Below are positions 49,501 to 60,827 of a stretch of DNA of 64,000 nt, in pieces. The translations under genes were made by a program, and so were the position numbers. The stretch's first letter is position 1; every line of letters begins with the position of its first letter. The notes beneath the pieces were generated by a model, which was not told the DNA's origin, searched no databases, and was given only the letters and a program-made list of their open reading frames with translations. Location of the stretch: assembly GCA_905250025.1 (NCBI GenBank), contig CAJNOJ010000405.1, positions 1 to 64,000 on the forward strand, in the 5' to 3' direction. This DNA is from Adineta ricciae (lineage: Eukaryota > Rotifera > Eurotatoria > Adinetida > Adinetidae).

Positions 49501-51966
49501 CATCTGTACGCAGAAACTGTTAGAGATGGAAACAGTTGAACATACCCTCAAGGACATCGTACGTATTTATTCTGGTGATAGTCTATTTCTTTTCTCTCAG
49601 TTTTCGTTAGTGACATAATGGATGGGTAGTCGTTTTCTTCTTGCTTTCGTCGAACAAGCGTTGACATTTAGAAGAGATATTCCTTTGGGAAAGACACGTA
49701 GATGATAGCTAACCAACCTTTGAATTTGTCCTATCCGTCATTCTAATTGTTTTCAATGGCAAGATAGCGCGATAGAGAGGAGTCGTCGAAGAATAAAACG
49801 AATCATCTTCTAAGTAATCCATTCAATCGACGTGCATGATCTATGAGGCAAAGAAATGATTCGGAAAAAAGTTTGTTAGTTTTATATTGGACTTGATAAA
49901 AGATACAATTTACGATTGATTTCTTTTCAAGTGGAGAAGAAGAAAAAACACTCCTAGTGTTTTTTTTCGTCATACTTTTTACATTCGTTTATTTGCATTT
50001 GCTCTTCGTATATACATCTCATTTGTTCTATTGTTGTCCATGTAATCACATTTGGGCAGAGATATATATATGTGTGTGTGCGTATGTATGCAATATTTGA
50101 CAGTTTTGACATGTATTATCTATATCTACGCGTAAGCTTGAATCTAGGATGTCGTGTGTGAATATATTCGTATTTCTTCGTCACATGCCATTACACACTT
50201 ACATTCTTTTGTTGTCGGTCTTCGTTTCTTCACACTCTGATCAAGTGAGCGAGTCTGTGTGCATGTATGTATGTCAGAAACCTTGCTTAGCATACATATG
50301 CACACACATGAACAGATCGAAGTTGAAGTGTGTTGCTGTTTATTCTAGCTAATTTTCTTCAAGCGTTTCAAAACAACGAAATTCTTTCTTCTTATTGATT
50401 TAGTTCCATCAGTGCAGCGATTGTGGCAATTTCTTTTTCTTTTTCTCTTTCTTTTCTCAACGAAAATGAAGGTAGTAGTCATAATCCAAATCAGTTTGTT
50501 GTGTATACGAGAAGAAAGCAATAGAGAGAGAGAGAATCAAGAGTAAGAGAGAAAAAGACAGGAGAAAGAAAGGAAGAAAGAAAGATGGAGAACAATAAAA
50601 CGTCAAATGAGAGAAAGCATATGCACTCAAAAGAAAAGAAAAGAGATATGCAGTAGTAGATAACAAGGCTTGACAATAAACAGACACAAATCGTAAGTTT
50701 TTCTTCTTTTTTTTTTTAATGAAAGATAGTTTGTTAGTAGACATACGAAGAAAAAGAAAGAACTAGTAAGTTGTCCACTGTTTGTCCTTTTCATCTCAGC
50801 TGGAAATCGACTAGGTGATTGACAGATTGTCTAATTTCGGCTAACGAAAAAAACTAGCAATAGTTCATTTCCTGCTGAGATTATGAATTTCTTGCTCGAG
50901 CCGTGTTATCTCGTTTGCTTGATTCCCATCGATCATCTTCAATGAGACAATCTGATGTTTTTTCTTCTTCTCTTTATAAACGGATATTGAAACCAGTAGT
51001 GACGTCGTCGTATGATGATGATGGATATCTGCAGACAGCTGTTAAGGTGTTTGGACGATTGCACATGCTTAATTAATGTTGATTGATTCCTTGGTTGATT
51101 CTTCTTTTCGGAGTAAAAGAACGAAAAAGACGAGGGAGTCTTTATGTTTAAGACCTTCATTTTCGTCGCGGAATTAACTATAAGCTTTCAATCATTTTCT
51201 TCTCTGTAATTTGTCTCCATGAATGTACGTGATCAATGAGTACGCAACGAAAAATACTCGTTTTCGTCCTATTCATTTTCTCATCCGATCAGTATCATAC
51301 GAATCAAATTAATCATGTTACTGTTGAATAAGGTGATGTCGCATATCTTATCTCTTTTTTTTTCGATTATATGAAGAAGGGAACGTGTGTATGCGTGTGT
51401 GAGAACAATAACAATAAAGCAGAAGAAGAAATGATAGGTTAATGACAGTCGAGTCAGTTTAGATTTTCTCCTCATGTCCATTATCATTGTAAAAAAAAAG
51501 TCCGGCAAAGATATATAGTAAAATACGTTCGTCGAAGTTGACATGTGTTTTTCAACACGAGCTCGATAACAGTGTCTCAATTTATCTTCATTTCATTGCA
51601 AGATTCGTTTTTTTATCAGCTGAGTTTTTTTTTCTCGTCATCTTACTGAAAATAGTCTATTATTCCTAACAATCTTTGTCGTTTTTTCTTCTCTTTCTAT
51701 TACAAAACAATCATGTGGTAATTATGAAACATATTCTAGTCCTGACTTAAGCCATCTGTATTTGATTCCCGACTATGACTTGAAATGAAAACGTTATAAG
51801 AAAGAAGCGAAACGACGACACGCACACTCAGTATGCATTTCTCAGATAGTAGAAGATAAGAGAGACATTTTCTTTTTCTCTCTTCTATTTCATCTATTGC
51901 ACCTGGCGTCTCATTGATATGACGATTAAATGATGACAATACCTCTCTTCTCTTCTAGAAAACTCA
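46535..51966. other. 5.4-kb region without a supported gene
   Basis: Low-complexity CT, GA and TA tracts are common (46901-46925, 47520-47540, 50520-50580). A minus-strand frame from about 47858 to 47585 reads TVSLSGAAAFAILALTAVEI and could be an exon, but no partner exon was found. Given its place upstream of a developmental homeobox gene, much of this may be regulatory; this is inference. Confidence 0.45.
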
Positions 51967-53303
51967 ATGATTGATCATTCATACGATTCTCCACATTATC
52001 AAACAATGACAAATCTACTTTCTCCATCCTCTTCATCTTCATCATCGTCATCCTCCACAACAACGGCAACTACAATTAACCATAGCAATCATCATCATCA
52101 CCACCACCACCACCATCAAGATCTCTATCCTTCATCTATCTACCATCACTCATCCGAAGTTATTGTTAGTCCACATCGTTCATCTCTTCTGATACAACAA
52201 AAACAACGAAGTCAAATTCTTGAACAAACAGATTCAGATTGTGATCTTGATAGTTCATCATCGTCATCAATAACAAATTCATCGAAATTGAAAAAACGAC
52301 GAGCTAATCTACCTAAAGATAGTGTAAGATAACGCACATTCGAAAGAAAAATGACAGCAGTTGTTCGATGTTATATGAAACCGTTCGTTTTTTTTTCTCT
52401 TCATTCCAGGTTCGTATATTGAAAAATTGGCTCTATGAACATCGTTACAATGCCTATCCAACGGACGATGAAAAAGCCAATCTATCTCATCGTGCTGATT
52501 TATCTATCAATCAAGTTTGTAATTGGTTCATAAATGCTCGTCGACGAATTCTACCTGACTTACTGAAAAAAGAAGGAACTGATCCGAAAAAATTTACCAT
52601 ATCAAGGCGTTTTTCACGTGATCAAAAACGTTCATCACCCTCGTTGTCGGCGATGTGTTCGACTAGTGGAGAAAATACATCAAATGAAGCATCGTCAGCA
52701 GCAGCAGATATTAATCTTCTTGTCGAACGAAGTTCCTCACCATCGTTAATATTAACAAATAATTCAAGTGTTCTAAATAAACAATCATCATCATCATCCT
52801 CATCATCATCGTCGTCATCATCATCTATCGAACCTTGTTATACAACGAGGCATCATGTTCTACTAAAACCTATACGTGATCCAGCTGTTATCAATTTAAT
52901 ATCAAGTGAACAACAAACACGTCTCGCTTGTCCAAATGATTCATTAATAACAACGACGACGACGAATAGTAGTTCTACTGGTGATCTAGCCGGTTTTCAA
53001 CTTCTTGTCGATGTAGCCGTGAAGGAACTACATCGAATACAACAGGANATCGAACCTTGTTATACAACGAGGCATCATGTTCTACTAAAACCTATACGTG
53101 ATCCAGCTGTTATCAATTTAATATCAAGTGAACAACAAACACGTCTCGCTTGTCCAAATGATTCATTAATAACAACGACGACGACGAATAGTAGTTCTAC
53201 TGGTGATCTAGCCGGTTTTCAACTTCTTGTCGATGTAGCCGTGAAGGAACTACATCGAATACAACAGGATAGCAATAGTGGTCTGCCACTACTTTGCAAC
53301 TAA
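51967..53303 (+). CDS. TGIF: TGIF-type TALE homeodomain transcription factor
   Basis: Two exons (51967-52323 and 52410-53303, 86-bp intron). Residues 17-50 hold a poly-Ser run and a run of His; the TALE homeodomain is at about 107-170 with the three-residue loop extension: [19 protein letters not shown], then [20 protein letters not shown], followed by [15 protein letters not shown], all typical of TGIF. TGIF proteins are nuclear repressors in TGF-beta/SMAD and retinoid signalling. The C-terminal part contains a 221-bp exact repeat around the N at 53048. The 222-bp insertion keeps the frame by chance (74 codons) but is an assembly artefact, so the real protein is about 342 residues. The start is the first ATG after a TTCTAG acceptor. 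Confidence 0.88.
52827..53269. repeat. 221-bp exact duplication flanking an N
   Basis: 52827-53047 is repeated as 53049-53269 with no difference that I can find. The single N at 53048 sits between them. Contig-end overlap left unmerged. Confidence 0.93.
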
Positions 53304-55945
53304 TTTCTTGTGTCTTCCTCTTTTTCCCCTATGCCAGGAGAAATCATCAGCCATTTTTCTTCTTCTACTTCGTTTTTTTTTGTGTAAACAGTATGTTTGT
53401 TTCTTTCTTTCTCTTCTTTTAGAAGGGTCTTGTTTTTTCGTTTTTTTTATGTTCATGGTGCTTTAGTTCATTCATGAGATGAGGAATAAACGAAACATAT
53501 ATATGTATTTATATATATGTCAGAAAACTGTATAGATACACATATAGATAGATATATAATCACTCGTGTCAAATATTGGCTAATGTGATTTTTCTTCTTC
53601 TTTGTCTGTTATATTGACAACGCCTTATTGTCAATTCAATTAAGAATAATAGCTATACATTCTTCCGAAAGACTACACCATCCAGAAATGTATTGTTTTC
53701 TCTCTAAACAGACGAAATAAGTACATACAGAATATTGTTTACATTGTCAGTCAATTAAAAGGGCAAAACGCTCTTTGTCCTGTTGTTGATGTTGTTTCGC
53801 TGTTCGTCTTTGACTGAGTTCCATGTTTAGGAGTGGGAGGAAGAGATAGGCCTTGTATGTGAGCAATGTAGATTCGAAAATCTTCGAGCTAAATTGATCA
53901 TGTGCGATAAGATCAATGCTCATCACTTATGTTTAATCAGAAGGCTTTGATTGTGTGACTGATGAGACATATATCGTTTCACTGGAATGCGCCAATGATT
54001 ATCGTTCAAGTTCATTCGTTATTCGCTCGATTACATTGCGTACTCATCATTTGCCTATCGTTGTTTGTTGACAGGCGATCAATCGTGAATAGAAGAAACA
54101 TCATGTCGTTAAAGAGGAGAATATGTGTATATCTAGCTCACTAGTCTAGTCAGATAAATACGTTGACGTCATGAAGATTTTCTTCTGATGTTTTTTTGAT
54201 GAGAAAGTAAACGTTGGTAATCAATANTCAAGTTCATTCGTTATTCGCTCGATTACATTGCGTACTCATCATTTGCCTATCGTTGTTTGTTGACAGGCGA
54301 TCAATCGTGAATAGAAGAAACATCATGTCGTTAAAGAGGAGAATATGTGTATATCTAGCTCACTAGTCTAGTCAGATAAATACGTTGACGTCATGAAGAT
54401 TTTCTTCTGATGTTTTTTTGATGAGAAAGTAAACGTTGGTAATCAATAAATGATCATATAATCCATCATTGTTTCTACCTTTCTCTTTCAAGTAACACTT
54501 ACCTAGTGCTTATTTTCCATTAATGCTGTTTTTGTCTGCTGCAACAGAATTAGTACTTGAAAATGTTTATGATCATTTAAAAGTATTCGCCGAACGAAAA
54601 GGAATCAGATGTTTAGAAACGAAATCGATGGCCTATGCGTGCCTAATGATTAGTATGAAGCGTTTCATTAAGCTGCGGGAAGGTTTAATCTTCTAGACAA
54701 TCTTCTGGTTTCTAACGATGTATACAAACAGAGAATAGATCTAAGCGAGCGATTATGCGATCGTCTGTTGTAACCACACATTGGCTTTTGTTACATCAGT
54801 GAGATACATCTCGGAACGATTCACTAATAAGAACATCAATGTAATGACAGAAAATTAGAAAAGTACATTAGAAGAGAGCCATAAAATCATTGTGACCTGT
54901 CAATCAATATAGGATCTCGGTTTTATATCGCCGACTCAACAGATTAGTGTCAGCTTCTTTATTTGTGATGACATTGCTCTAATTTATCTAAAGTCATCGG
55001 AACCCGATTGACAACATCCTGATGCTGATTAGGTACAACATCAATTAGATCAATGACTGCCTCATAGGACAGTTTCGACATCGAAATAACTATTTTCTAT
55101 GGTAAAGAATCGCCGCGAGGAAGATTCAGCTGTTTGTTATAACTCTGTAAATAGATTAAAAAAAACGGCAACTAAAACTTGAACACATGTCAGCGTCATA
55201 TGTATACATTTCTAGAATTGTTAAAAACTTATTTGTTCCAATCTCTCATAGATCAGATCTAAATGTGTGTCTACGTCTGTTCTTGAAGTATAAGCATGTA
55301 CAATGAAAACTATATTTTCTTCGAAGATCGATTTTAGGTTACGATTGACTTTTAAGATCTCAACTCGAATGAATGTCACATCGAATGCCATGTTGTCTGT
55401 TTTCCGTTGCATTAACATCATCCTCTACATTGATCGTAAGTGCATAGATGTGTTAGAACGTTCTTTTCTTCATTTATAAACAAGCAAGCAAGTGATTCAA
55501 TAATGAAAGACGATAAGTTTCTTTTCTTTTTTTTTGTCAATGTCGCGAAATGCCTATGTTAAGTAAAATTTCCAAGCTTTTCTCTCGAATGATAACATAT
55601 ATACAAACGTTTTGCTCTCATCTTTTCAGATTTGATATATTAGTGCCCACAAAAAAGATAGCCCGAAGAATATGATAAGGCAAAAATTTCCTACTGGTTT
55701 CTAAAGTTTATTTTTCTATTAGGTAAAAGAATCGAATGAATTTCTCTCAAATTCTCATGTCTTTTTGTTTGATTTAGTTTAAATTTCCATTCTTGATTCA
55801 ACGTCGAGTAAAATTTACAACTAGCTATTCGTACTGACTGAATATTTTATTGTATTTCTAGTTACCATATTCATTTGTGCTTATTTGTTTCGTGTGCCAG
55901 CCAGTTTTGCCACGATCCAAATGCACTTGTTGTTGAGTATCGGCG
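53304..55945. other. TGIF-WAC intergenic region
   Basis: Apart from the duplicated 221 bp, mostly AT-rich sequence. On the minus strand two open segments (55391-55229, MAFDVTFIRVEILKVNRNLK, and 55096-54974, ending LDKLEQCHHK and a stop) might be exons of a small gene. I could not join them in frame with a convincing donor, so I do not call it. Confidence 0.4.
54006..54448. repeat. Second 221-bp exact duplication flanking an N
   Basis: 54006-54226 is repeated as 54228-54448 without a visible difference, with N at 54227. The length is the same as at 52827, which points to a fixed overlap length of the assembler. Confidence 0.93.
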
Positions 55946-57835
55946 ATGTATGGTAGCAAACATAGATCAACGGATGGGTGCGACTTGTTTTCCGATTCAA
56001 ATATTTTCTGAATTCTATCCATTGCGCCATTTTAGGTTGTATGAAAGCCGAAAAGATGGAAGCGGCTGTTCGGTAAGTGTGTGACTGGACGATGGATAGA
56101 TCATGCATGGAAATGGTTGCAAAAAACTTCGATGTGTTGATCTTTCTAGTCATCAAAACGAGAGTGGAATTCACAAACACATGGCTGTAACGACGATTCA
56201 TCCAGTAATCGAAAATACATTCGAACACAATGTAAATCGTGTTTAAAAGGAACGTTTTCACATTCGAATAGGTTTTTTGTTTCGTATAGCCTCGTCAAAT
56301 AATCGAACTGTGTCATCATCGTCGTCCTCTCAACAGCAACGTCAAAATGGTGACAAAGATAAAAAGACTGTCAAAGATGTATGCATAGATTTGCTTCACT
56401 ATGTCTGTATTTTTGTAATTCTGAGTTAGGCGAAAAAACCGCTTCGTATTTGTGGTGATTGGTCCGAATTCAAAAGTTCGAAAGGTAAGAAAAGAACGTA
56501 GATACATCAGAAAAAAGATTTCTGATATCTATTTCAGGCAAAACGTATTTCTATAATTACAAAACTGAGATCTCTCAGTGGGAAAGACCAAAAGCATGGT
56601 CAACAGATGAGTAAGTCACATTGGCCATTTCTCGTTCAATTTCATATGTCTATTCATGTAGAAGTACATCATCCTCGATACGTTCAAGTTCTTCATCGAA
56701 TTCAAATGATCGAACAAAAAAAGGTTTCGATTTGATCAAGTTTTTTAACTGTTGCCGAAGAGTTTCTCTTTTCATTCAGAATCAAGTCATGTCACAAACT
56801 CCTCTACAGTTCGTTCTCGACATAAGATGGAGGAGTCATTCCAAAACTCTCGTTCAACTGTAAAAGTTCATCATAACGGTGATCAACATTCTCATTCGAC
56901 AAATAATTTCAATCAAGATTCGTTCCAATCCAATGAAAATCTAAATACATCGTCAAACAATCGCCATCCTAGTTCAAGTAAGTCAAAAGTATTGATCTCA
57001 ATTACATTGAACGTTGATTTCCTAGACGATGAAAACTCTCGAATGTCACTTTCGCCGACGAATAGTAGAGATTCCCCAACTATAGCAGTCTCTGATCGAA
57101 ATGGTAATACACTACATTCATCCCTATCTGAACCTGGTAAAAACACAAATTTCATGAATGATTTGTTCATCATTTCGTTTAGCTGTTCAAGTCACCACTC
57201 CCGTACCCGATGTACCAAATAAATCTCTTGAGAAAGATTCTATTCCTTTAAATGGTAGGAAATCTTTCTTTGTTTGTTTATTTTTCATAAATACAAGAAT
57301 GGTGTTTAGGAACTGATACAAAAATTGCCACGACTCGTTCAAATCCTCCTTCAACGACAAGAACAGATCAAACGTAAATGAATGATTTTTTTTCTTCGAA
57401 ATTAAGATATTTTTATATTTAGTTCGGAAAGTGAACCCTCTACTCCTTCCGTGTCAAAAGCTGAACGTGATCAAGAAATTCAAAAATATTATCGAAGTGA
57501 TTTAATTCAACATTTAACTGATTGGCCATCAAATCAATTAGAGAAACAGGTAGAAGAATTGTCTTCGAATCACTTCATCTATCCGTTACTTTTGATTTAG
57601 TGTCTAAAACTTTTCGATGATTATTATGGTTATAGTGCTAAAATGTCTACAGGATTTATTGAACTTAAAGCATTAAAGTCGAACTTTCGCATCTTAGAGA
57701 TAAAACGAAGTATTTTAACACAAAGGTAACGAGCATGTCACTTAGTTTTTACGAAATGACAGAGTTTTTACATCGTTTAGACTACTCCGGTGTCAACAAC
57801 ACATGAAAGAACGAGAAGATGATAAACTTTTATAG
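55946..57835 (+). CDS. WAC: WAC homologue (WW domain adapter with coiled coil)
   Basis: Fourteen short exons (55946-55986, 56036-56072, 56150-56231, 56290-56378, 56430-56484, 56538-56610, 56662-56723, 56780-56977, 57026-57136, 57183-57254, 57310-57373, 57423-57549, 57601-57725, 57781-57835) encode 396 residues. The WW domain near residues 93-122 is built by two exons: [19 protein letters not shown] and then [11 protein letters not shown]. The start [13 protein letters not shown] resembles vertebrate WAC. The C-terminal block [18 protein letters not shown] and the coiled-coil end [19 protein letters not shown] match the WAC tail. WAC recruits the RNF20/40 ligase for histone H2B ubiquitylation and acts in transcription and autophagy. 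The middle is Ser/Asn-rich. The first donor (GTTTTC) is weak. Confidence 0.87.
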
Positions 57836-58759
57836 AATATCTGTTCATCTTTCTCCCGCCTGTGCATTCGTATGCACAATAAATGTTTGATTCTTAACGT
57901 GCGAGCTTGTTCGATATAATTCGGTATTTTTCTATCTGTCAGATAAGAAGAAATGTATCAACATCATTCTTTTTTTGTTGGGCTGGCTAATTCTAGAACA
58001 GCGGATCTTTTTTCACTTTCCCTCTTCTTCTTCTTCTTGGTTATTCTTTCCACAAAACAAATAAACCTATGTCTCTCTTCTGTATTGATATGTTCTACTT
58101 TCTTTTGTGTATCTTTCATTTTGTTGTTTATTCTTATGAAAAAGTTACACATTATATATATATATACATATGAAAGACAATATTTGTGTACAAAAGAAAA
58201 CATATACATAATGAATATCTGTTTCAATGAGAAAAGTACTTTGCAGCCAAATGATAATCTTCGTTCTATAAGGTATTTTTGCTTCTTAACAATAGACGTA
58301 GGTGTTCGTTCCATGCAAACAATCAAATATTAAGTACTCAGAGATATTCAATCCCGAAAGTCTAATAAATGACAAAACATGCGATCTTAAGATATCAATC
58401 GACATCGGAGAATGAATAGTTTTCTTTGCTACTACGTTCTTCTTTCATGACTTAGGTATATTTGTATTAAACAATCTATCCTTCATCAGTACAAAATCAA
58501 TGATCGAATGTTCCGGTCAACGTACACTTTCAAATGTCTGTTTTTTGTACTTCCCTTAAGTGCGTGATCGATGAGTATAGCGAAGATATAAAACTAGCAA
58601 AACATTCGTCACGCATGATGTACCTTCTATTGAATAGTTAAAAACCAATTGAATCTTGATAGTTATCACTCGGTGTATTTATTTATTTATTGCTTGATTG
58701 ATTGTAAATATACACCTGTCGTTTATTTATTAAATATGCGGCCATATCTATTTTAGATA
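57836..58759. other. WAC-SNAPC3 spacer
   Basis: The AATAAA signal of WAC lies near 57879. The overlapping frames at 57953-58333 are low-complexity and without a domain. Confidence 0.5.
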
Positions 58760-59943
58760 ATGTCAAATGATAACGATCGCCTGCGTGAATTTATATCGTC
58801 GCCAATCGATCTGACGAAATTTCTTGCCGATGCGCAAAATGTCAAGGAACGTCTGAATACGTTAAAGTCATCGTATTCTAGTGATCAAGATCACCTTGAT
58901 ACGTTGATGAATGTATCGAAAACACTGAGTGACTATCGTCATCTTGAACAACAGGACGAATTGACACGTGGAGATGACGAGATGAACGAGGTTCTCGAAG
59001 AGGATGAAGCCACGACAAGTACGTGGCGTACGAGGCGAAAGAAAAAGAAATTGGACCCAGCTATCGTCAATAACTTAAAATTCTATCCTGCTTGTATTGA
59101 ATATCTTTATCGTGAGTTCAGTCAATCACGTCCACACGCAGCACATGACACCGCATTTTTAAAAAACATTCGTGAATGTAATCAAGCACCAGCGAATTTT
59201 CATGATGATCGATTAGTTTTAAATTTACAAATCTTTTTCCCAATCGAATCTCGTGATCGTTATCGTCATCAATTAATGAACGAATTAATCTGTTTATCGA
59301 CACTGACTTTAGCGCAGATTCGCGACACTATCGAGTGTGTTAGTGACGAGCAAATTCTCGGAGAGTATTCACAAAATCCTGAAGAAATCAAAACTATTGG
59401 TCAACGTGCAAGCGATGTAAACACTGCTGCTTGTTTTATCATCGAGTCGGTAATTTACGATGATTTACGTCGAACAAATGAACGTTTGAGTGAAAAGATT
59501 CTTCAACAAACAGATTCTACTTATACTCAAGGGAACACGATGGAAATGACAAGTTTAAATGACTTGAAAGGACTTCAACTCGGCAAACCCTACATTTATC
59601 TTCACCAGAACAATTGTGAGCATGTTATTGTCTTCAGTGAATTGAAATTACTTGAAAAAGACCAGTGTCATGATTCCAGGTAAGGGAATGTCTTGTTCGA
59701 TGAAATCTTCTCTCAATTTTCTCTTTGTCTAGTCTTTATCCATTATGTCGAATGAAATATCACGGGAGATTTTCCTACTGCTTTCTCTGTAACGTTTTTT
59801 ATGCCAAATGGTTGGTACGCAATTCACCTCTAATACCTGATGATCCATGTTTATTGTGTGAACGGTGCTTCAAGACATGTCACTACGATAAAGATGGCAA
59901 TAAAGTGGGAGAATTCACTGCGCATCATTTTCCTCAATTGTAA
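58760..59943 (+). CDS. SNAPC3: snRNA-activating protein complex subunit 3 (SNAP50)
   Basis: Two exons (58760-59679 and 59733-59943) encode 376 residues. The N-terminal third is acidic and then basic (a RTRRKKKK run near residue 95). The conserved SNAP50 region follows: NLQIFFPIESRDRYRHQLM, LICLSTLTLAQIRDTIECVS and SFIIESVIY-like ACFIIESVIYDDLR. The C-terminal zinc finger holds YPLCRMKYH, CFLCNVFYAKW, CLLCERCFKTCHYD. SNAPC binds the proximal sequence element of snRNA genes and recruits RNA polymerase II or III; SNAPC3 contacts DNA with this Zn-binding end. Confidence 0.9.
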
Positions 59944-60827
59944 AAATAGATTCAACTGTTTCTATTTCAAATAAATAAATAAATGATAAAAGGTCGTTCT
60001 TTGTTGTTCTGTTAAATAGAAGGGGATGCGTCTCTTGCGCTTTTTTCCTCTATTCTTGTTTCATTGACATACAAAAAAGAATTTAATATTTCATCCATCC
60101 AATGGTTAACAACGAGGCAAGTTTTAACAGCATAACCAACGCAACCACTCCCTCTGAAGTCATGTGTTTTTCCTGACGTATGAGATGGCAATCGTTGCCC
60201 TACATTTTCTATTCTTTTTCTTTGCTCTGTTGTTGTTTGCACAAGACTTTGTCGACGGATGACGTCGATTACACGAATAGGAAAGTAGTTTCTTTTTTTC
60301 TGCTTGTTGCTGTTATTGCTATCGCTTCGAAGAGATCGCTGCGTTTTTTTGCCTTTCTTCCACTGCAAAAACAACATTGACGTATACAAAAAAACATTGC
60401 TCCACTAAGGCACAATGACAATGTTCTTTTCATCTTCGCATCTATATCATTCATAGTCATCGATTTACGAACAGTTGTTTATTTTAGAAGAACGACATTT
60501 ATAGATTTGACCAGGCTTTTGTGACCAAATTGAAGAGCACAACAAACTTTCGACGAAGGTAATTCGACTCATTGATTAACTTCGTATGCTAAAAAAGAGT
60601 GTGACAAAAGACATTTTGTGCTTCATTGCTTTTTTTTACCTAACTCGGTTTTTCTCATGTTCGACTGTGTATATAAATACGTCAAGTATCTGAATATCAA
60701 TCAACGTATTATTTATTTCATTGTGCTTACTTACACTCATCCTTTACATTAGATAAGCGTTTATCAATTGATGAGTATTTGTTGAAAAGTCAATACAACC
60801 AACTGCAAGTACAACAACGTTACAATA
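59944..60827. other. Upstream region of the nuclear receptor gene
   Basis: Contains TATATAAATA at about 60670-60679, a good TATA box. A 96-bp open segment (60754-60849) reads KRLSIDEYLLKSQYNQLQ and can be spliced in frame to an alternative acceptor at 60909, but this frame has no ATG, so I treat it as leader or alternative exon. Confidence 0.45.
60670..60679 (+). promoter_or_regulatory. TATA box of the nuclear receptor gene
   Basis: TATATAAATA lies about 155 bp upstream of the chosen ATG, leaving room for a leader of about 120 bases. Confidence 0.45.

Noticed and set aside
50457..50744. Minus-strand frame rich in Phe, Leu and Ser
   Set aside because: It is the translation of a purine-rich low-complexity tract (GAGA and AAAG repeats) and resembles no protein.
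51967..53303. A 74-residue internal tandem repeat in the TGIF protein
   Set aside because: The repeat is exact, contains the N and has the same 221-bp length as another N-joined repeat, so it is an assembly artefact.
54974..55421. Possible two-exon minus-strand gene
   Set aside because: The two open segments cannot be joined in frame with a convincing donor, and neither has a known domain. Left as a note in the intergenic entry.
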